Shown here: piece after piece, positions 59,530 through 64,000 of the stretch
Position numbering within the stretch: position 1 is the stretch's first letter
How the letters are laid out: every line of letters starts with the position of its first letter
Source of the DNA: Chloroflexota bacterium
GTDB lineage: Bacteria > Chloroflexota > Dehalococcoidia > Lucifugimonadales > Lucifugimonadaceae
Direction of reading: 5' to 3'
Assembly (NCBI GenBank): GCA_018673955.1
Contig: JABHBJ010000093.1
Span: 74,931-138,930, forward strand
DNA length: 64,000 bases
Program-made: the position numbers and the translations under genes
The notes under the pieces: generated by a model
What the model saw: only the letters and a program-made list of their open reading frames with translations
Told to the model about the DNA's origin: nothing
Database searches by the model: none

Positions 59530-60651
59530 TTACCTGTTTGTGCTTATTGGTCGTGTAACGACCTTCGATCGTGAACCTAGTGACCACGGCGGGATTACCG
59601 CGCTCCAGGCTCCACCGTCGCCGCCAACTACGATTGGTATTGCCGACTCGGGCGAGTCTAAGACGCTTATCGGTAGATCGCTGTTTTCAGTGCTTGGCTC
59701 TGCGCTTGAGTCTTTTTGTGTTCCGCTTGGTAGACCCATGGCGATCCACTCAGAGGTCAGCTTTGTGGAGTTTTCGTACAGATACTGTCCGACTTGTTCC
59801 TTCTTCCAGCCAGCCTTCGTGAAGTGGGCGGCATGTTCTGGGCAAATGACCAATATCACCTGCTTTACGCCGGGCCCCATTGGGTAGAGGCGTTGTGCGA
59901 ACGCATCGAGGATGCCTTCTGGTGTGTTGGCTTCGTGCTCGCCAAATTGAGTTGCGCTTAGACCGGAAACAACAGTTACGGCGCTTTCTGATTCGTTAAT
60001 TCCCCTTGTGACATGAAGTGGGCTCCAGCTTTCCGGCAGTTTTTCTTCGTTTTCGGCTACGCACCATGTGTATTTGCCGGGGTGGCCGAGCGTTGCCTTG
60101 TCGAGTCCGTCGTTGCTTCTGGTGCCAAGGACGTTCATCACGATGAGCCTGACGGCTCGACCGATTGTTGCATTTGCTCGGTAGCCGGGCCCGAATGCCG
60201 AAACGCCTGAGTTCATCTCGATATCGCTGGTAATCGGACCGTTTACGATCACCATGATCGCTGCGCCCATGGTCGAGACAGTGATGCCGTGGAGATTGAA
60301 TTCAGGTTGGGTAATCGCATCGACAGCTGCTGCGACGACGGGCATGTACTCGGGTTTACACCCTGCCATGACAGCGTTGATGGCGGCTTTTTCTGCGGTG
60401 ATTACGGCGCCTTTGACCGGTTCGATGCCCAGTATGGCGTCAGGGTTTAGATTGGCGGCTTCAAGCATCGCTGTGACTGCTTCGGGCGTAGGCGGGACTA
60501 CAGGTAGGCCGTCGGACCAGCCGTTTTCGAAGTAGGTTTCGATGGATTCGAGCGGGCCGGGCAGATCGAGTAAGTCGGATGTTAGGCGTGGTGGTGGTGT
60601 GACTGACACGTTTTCTGAGGGTGTCTGTTTTTTGCTGGGTTGGTCGGTCAT
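59530..60651 (-). CDS. Conserved hypothetical protein, probable partner of the UGSC selenoprotein
   Basis: 373 aa; ends 33 nt upstream of the selenoprotein start, same strand. Confidence 0.75.
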   Translation of the reverse strand: MTDQPSKKQTPSENVSVTPPPRLTSDLLDLPGPLESIETYFENGWSDGLPVVPPTPEAVTAMLEAANLNPDAILGIEPVKGAVITAEKAAINAVMAGCKPEYMPVVAAAVDAITQPEFNLHGITVSTMGAAIMVIVNGPITSDIEMNSGVSAFGPGYRANATIGRAVRLIVMNVLGTRSNDGLDKATLGHPGKYTWCVAENEEKLPESWSPLHVTRGINESESAVTVVSGLSATQFGEHEANTPEGILDAFAQRLYPMGPGVKQVILVICPEHAAHFTKAGWKKEQVGQYLYENSTKLTSEWIAMGLPSGTQKDSSAEPSTENSDLPISVLDSPESAIPIVVGGDGGAWSAVIPPWSLGSRSKVVTRPISTNR

Positions 60652-60690
60652 GGCTTAGGTGGTTGTTCGCTGCAATTGGGGGAGAGAGAT

Positions 60691-60726
60691 CCTGAAAATG
60701 ACCCTTCGACGGGGCTCAGGATGACA
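60691..60726. repeat. Dispersed repeat (CCCTTCGACGGGGCTCAGGATGAC type)
   Basis: Variants near 44267, 44341, 47580, 49401, 51675, 52873, 58891, 60777 (inverted), 61345. Confidence 0.85.
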
Positions 60727-60868
60727 CTTATATATCGGTCTTGCTGTCGAATATTCCTATCGATTGCAAATTAATGTCACCCTGAGGCACTCGAAGGGCG
60801 GCAGGTCGATTGCGTTGCTTTGATGGCTGATTGCCACGTCGTCGAACTCCTCGCAATGACAGTGCCGG

Positions 60869-61192
60869 TCAGTCGGCGTGGAAGACTTCTCGCCAGGTGG
60901 TCATGTTTTGGTCGGCGTGTGCGCCTTCGGGTAGTTGGAAGAAGGGCGACATATCGTCTTGCCATCGTTGGTTGACGTCTTCTTTCGACATTCCGGCGAT
61001 TGACGCCTCGTGCGATTCGTCGCATTCGACGTAGCCGAAAAGTGTTCCGTCGTCTCGGAAGAATATGGTGTAGTTGCGCCATCCGGTGCGAATTAGAGCT
61101 TCCGACATTTCAGGCCAGATGTCGTCGTGGCGCTGTTTATACTCTTCGACCATTTCGGGGTGGATTTTCATCTCGAATCCGACTCGTTGCAT
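60869..61192 (-). CDS. L-rhamnose mutarotase family protein
   Basis: MQRVGFEMKIHPEMVEEYKQRHDDIWPEM. Confidence 0.9.
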   Translation of the reverse strand: MQRVGFEMKIHPEMVEEYKQRHDDIWPEMSEALIRTGWRNYTIFFRDDGTLFGYVECDESHEASIAGMSKEDVNQRWQDDMSPFFQLPEGAHADQNMTTWREVFHAD

Positions 61193-61424
61193 GTTGTTAC
61201 TCCTTATTTTTTGTTTGGGTCCGGGCGTCATCGGATGACTTGGCCACCGGCATAGGTGTGGCCGACCCTCCAGCTCCCCCGGTCCGGGGGAGGATATTTG
61301 CTTGAGCAGAGTGTAGGCTATGCGCCCATCGAACGCAGCCCAAAACCCTTCGACGGGGCTCAGGATGATGAGTTTTCAGCGAGTCAATACATGAAGGGTT
61401 TTAGATAGACGGGAGTAAGAACGA

Positions 61425-61769
61425 ATGTCAAAGTCGATTGCACAGGTTTTGGACCTCAAAGACGATCCTAAGATCATTGCCGAGTATGAGGAGTACCACC
61501 GCAACGTGTGGCCCGAGGTACTTGAGGCACTGAAGGGTATTGGAATCGAGCGGATGGAGATTTTCCGAAGCGGGAATCACTTGTTTATGTACTGCACGGT
61601 TCCCGACGATTTCGATCCACGTCGTGACTTCCAGAGCTACACGGCTTCGAAGCGGGCTGAAGAGTGGAACGACTTGATGTCGGCGTATCAGCAGAAGGTT
61701 CCGCAGGCTGGGGAAGACGACTGGTGGTACCCGATGTCGTTGGCGTTCGATTCAGAGTGGGAGGCTTAG
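61425..61769 (+). CDS. L-rhamnose mutarotase-like protein (paralog)
   Basis: AEYEEYHRNVWPEVLEALKGIGIERMEIFRSGNHLFMY. Confidence 0.88.
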   Translation: MSKSIAQVLDLKDDPKIIAEYEEYHRNVWPEVLEALKGIGIERMEIFRSGNHLFMYCTVPDDFDPRRDFQSYTASKRAEEWNDLMSAYQQKVPQAGEDDWWYPMSLAFDSEWEA

Positions 61770-61803
61770 CCTCGTTTTCTTGGGATTGTTGGCTTGGTTG
61801 GAT

Positions 61804-62223
61804 ATGAAGAAGTTAGATAGAGCGTGGATATGGGCTGTTTTGGCTGTTGGTTGGATGGCTTTTATTTACGCGCTTTCGGATCATTCGGCTGGTGATTTTG
61901 ATGATGCGAACGATGCGGTGTCGTGGTTGCCGCTTGCCAGCATCCTAGTTCACGTTGCGCTGTACTTCATATTGAGCGTGTTTGTGTTGAGGGCGTTTGT
62001 GTTGCTGCGACCGGTTACCGAAGGACTAATCGCCTACTCGACGATATTTATTGCTCTTGTGTACGGCGTGTTGGACGAATTTCACCAATCGAGCGTAGAA
62101 GGAAGAGCATCTGAGGTGATAGATGTGGTCGCCGATGTTTCCGGAGCGGTGCTGGTAGTGGTATTTTGGTTCTTCCTAAGAAGATATCGAGACAAGTCCG
62201 GCGTTGAGCCGGACAACCATTAG
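61804..62223 (+). CDS. VanZ-like family protein
   Basis: IYALSDHS; YGVLDEFHQSSVEGRASEVIDVVADVSGA. Confidence 0.85.
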   Translation: MKKLDRAWIWAVLAVGWMAFIYALSDHSAGDFDDANDAVSWLPLASILVHVALYFILSVFVLRAFVLLRPVTEGLIAYSTIFIALVYGVLDEFHQSSVEGRASEVIDVVADVSGAVLVVVFWFFLRRYRDKSGVEPDNH

Positions 62224-62236
62224 AGCGACTAAATCA

Positions 62237-62569
62237 ATGCCAATTAGGGAAGCTGAAGATCTGTGGCCTACGGGGCCGGAAGTGTTAACCACTCTCGAAG
62301 AAGCTGTGCAGATGGCGGAAGAGATCGCCGCCCCCCCTGCCGAACGCTGGGTTGCTCGAACTATCAGCGATAAGTTGATTCCGAGCCTCTACAACGCTCG
62401 AACGTATCTCGAAGTCGGTCAACTGCGTTCGCCTGAGGTTCGATTAGGCATTCTAAATGCTCGTCTAGAAGCGGGTGATCTGGCGAATGCTGACCCTCGT
62501 TACGCACCGCTCTATTCGAAAATTCGTGTGCTAGCAGAAGAAGCCGAGATAGCTTCGAAAATGAGCTAG
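62237..62569 (+). CDS. Hypothetical protein
   Basis: MPIREAEDLWPTGPEVLTTLEE...; in a tight + strand run before ybeY. Confidence 0.65.
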   Translation: MPIREAEDLWPTGPEVLTTLEEAVQMAEEIAAPPAERWVARTISDKLIPSLYNARTYLEVGQLRSPEVRLGILNARLEAGDLANADPRYAPLYSKIRVLAEEAEIASKMS

Positions 62570-62627
62570 AGTTTCGAGTGACGTGGGGACTCGAATTCAC
62601 GTTGGATCATGGTAGGATGATCGCACT

Positions 62628-63185
62628 TTGAAGTCTCCCGAAGATACCGAATCCTTTTTGTCTGAAGACGGTCGAGTCGAGGTCGTGTTCGACCTTGATG
62701 AACTGTCAGACTCCGACATTGCTCTCGTGATGAAAGCAGCAGTCGAAGGGCTTAATTATGAGCATTTCGATGGGCCGGACCACGTTACAGTGATGATTAC
62801 TGGCGACGAACGAATCAGGGAGTTAAACAGGAATTTCAAAGGCGAGGATGAAATCACCGATGTGCTTTCGTTTAACGCCAATGGCGAGGCTGCCGGTGAT
62901 ACCGAGAGTTCAAGAGGCGGAGAATGCGGTGATGAATGGCCAGAATTCGATTCGTCAGTTGAAGGCGGAGAAGTAGACGCGGATCGTCTCGGCGATATTG
63001 CAATTTCTCTTCCTCAGGTGATCAGGCAGGCGGCTGAGAACGGCAAATCGACGGATCGTGAATTGTCGATGCTGACTATCCACGGTGTTCTTCATCTTCT
63101 CGGGTATGATCACGCGGAGGTCGACGAAGAAAAGGTTATGTTCGGCAAGACCGACGTTGTATTGGCAAAGATTTTTGATGAGTAG
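62628..63185 (+). CDS. ybeY: Endoribonuclease YbeY
   Basis: HGVLHLLGYDHAEVDEEKVMF; TTG start. Confidence 0.93.
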   Translation: MKSPEDTESFLSEDGRVEVVFDLDELSDSDIALVMKAAVEGLNYEHFDGPDHVTVMITGDERIRELNRNFKGEDEITDVLSFNANGEAAGDTESSRGGECGDEWPEFDSSVEGGEVDADRLGDIAISLPQVIRQAAENGKSTDRELSMLTIHGVLHLLGYDHAEVDEEKVMFGKTDVVLAKIFDE

Positions 63186-63237
63186 CCCTGATCGTCTGAT
63201 CGGGTCTAACCAACAGAACATTGAAACTGGTTCTAAA

Positions 63238-64000
63238 GTGACGAATAGTCAGGTTTTTTATAGAAAATGGCGGCCGACTCGATTCGATGAAGTGGCAGGG
63301 CAGTCGCACGTCACGAAAACTCTCAAACGGGCGATCACGACCGATCACGTTTCACACGCATATTTGTTTACGGGGCCTCGCGGAGTCGGCAAAACGTCGA
63401 CAGCTCGGATTCTTGCCAAGGCACTGAACTCCGATATCACTCCAGACGGTGAACCGATCACTGATTCGGAAACTTCGATAGCGATCGATGAAGGTCGTTA
63501 CATGGATCTCATCGAGATCGACGCTGCTTCGAATCGTGGAATTGGCGATATTCGCGAACTGCGTGACAACGTTCAGTTCAGGCCAGTTGCGGGTAAGTAC
63601 AAGGTGTACATCATCGACGAGGTGCACATGCTTACCGATGCAGCGTTTAATGCGCTGCTAAAAACTCTTGAAGAGCCGCCACCGAATATTGTGATGATCT
63701 TGGCGACAACCGATGCTCACAAGGTTCCGGCGACGATTATTAGTCGCTGCCAACGATTCGATTTCAAGCGACTTTCGAATGACGATGTTATCGAACGACT
63801 TATCGAGGTTTGCGAAGTCGAAGAGATCGAGGCGGAACCGGCTGTGTTAGAGATGATTGCTCGAACAGCGTGGGGATCGCTTCGTGATGCCGAGAATCTA
63901 CTTGAACAGCTCTATGTTTCGTACGGCCAATCAGACGTTAACGGACAGCCTTCGGAGATAACCGAAGGACAGGCAAGAGAGTTACTGGGTCTAGGAGATA
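63238..64000 (+). CDS. dnaX: DNA polymerase III subunit gamma/tau, N-terminal part (runs off the window)
   Basis: YRKWRPTRFDEVAGQSHVTKTL; FTGPRGVGKTSTARILAKAL; IIDEVHMLTDAAFNALLKTLEEPP; GTG start. Confidence 0.95.
   Translation, partial: MTNSQVFYRKWRPTRFDEVAGQSHVTKTLKRAITTDHVSHAYLFTGPRGVGKTSTARILAKALNSDITPDGEPITDSETSIAIDEGRYMDLIEIDAASNRGIGDIRELRDNVQFRPVAGKYKVYIIDEVHMLTDAAFNALLKTLEEPPPNIVMILATTDAHKVPATIISRCQRFDFKRLSNDDVIERLIEVCEVEEIEAEPAVLEMIARTAWGSLRDAENLLEQLYVSYGQSDVNGQPSEITEGQARELLGLGD

Noticed and set aside
59333-59887. 184-aa plus ORF
   Set aside because: Overlaps antisense the selenoprotein and its partner; no recognisable family.
1-64000. CRISPR arrays, rRNA genes, intact tRNAs, transposase or integrase genes
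   Set aside because: None recognised on either strand by eye; a computational scan would be needed to exclude small tRNAs.

Overview
Gene-dense bacterial chromosome fragment with no rRNA, intact tRNA or CRISPR array seen. Gene content (LLM-class flavin oxidoreductase, three enolase-superfamily paralogs, tandem uronate-dehydrogenase-like genes, DUF1501/DUF1800 pair) resembles marine Chloroflexota of the SAR202 type; this taxonomic call is inference. Main blocks: sulfur-trafficking operon (YeeE/YedE, two TusA-like proteins, rhodanese lipoprotein; 1.1-3.9 kb); acs; a sugar-acid catabolism region (12-31 kb) interrupted by CIRCE-groES-groEL; YhaO/YhaN (SbcD/SbcC-like) pair; DUF5343 and ParB-like genes flanking an inverted-repeat/TTGGAAT array; MFS, class III aminotransferase, alanine dehydrogenase and lpd; a TPR-DUF1800-beta-propeller-DUF1501 cluster; two rhamnose-mutarotase-like genes; ybeY and the start of dnaX. 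Most interesting: (a) a probable UGSC-type selenoprotein gene (58942-59496, minus) with an in-frame TGA exactly at the U of U-G-S-C, split by the ORF caller; (b) an abrupt change of strand composition near 42.4-42.8 kb, coincident with a perfect 24-bp inverted repeat and the onset of dispersed short repeats; (c) a TTGGAAT array upstream of a ParB-like gene; (d) a DnaX lacking all four usual zinc-ligand cysteines; (e) an unusual number of recognisable decayed genes (M24 peptidase, OFA-type MFS, MFS_3, ABC ATPase, GAF, histidine kinase, duplicated yeeE 5' end, frameshifted response regulator). All family names are from reading the translations; no search was run.
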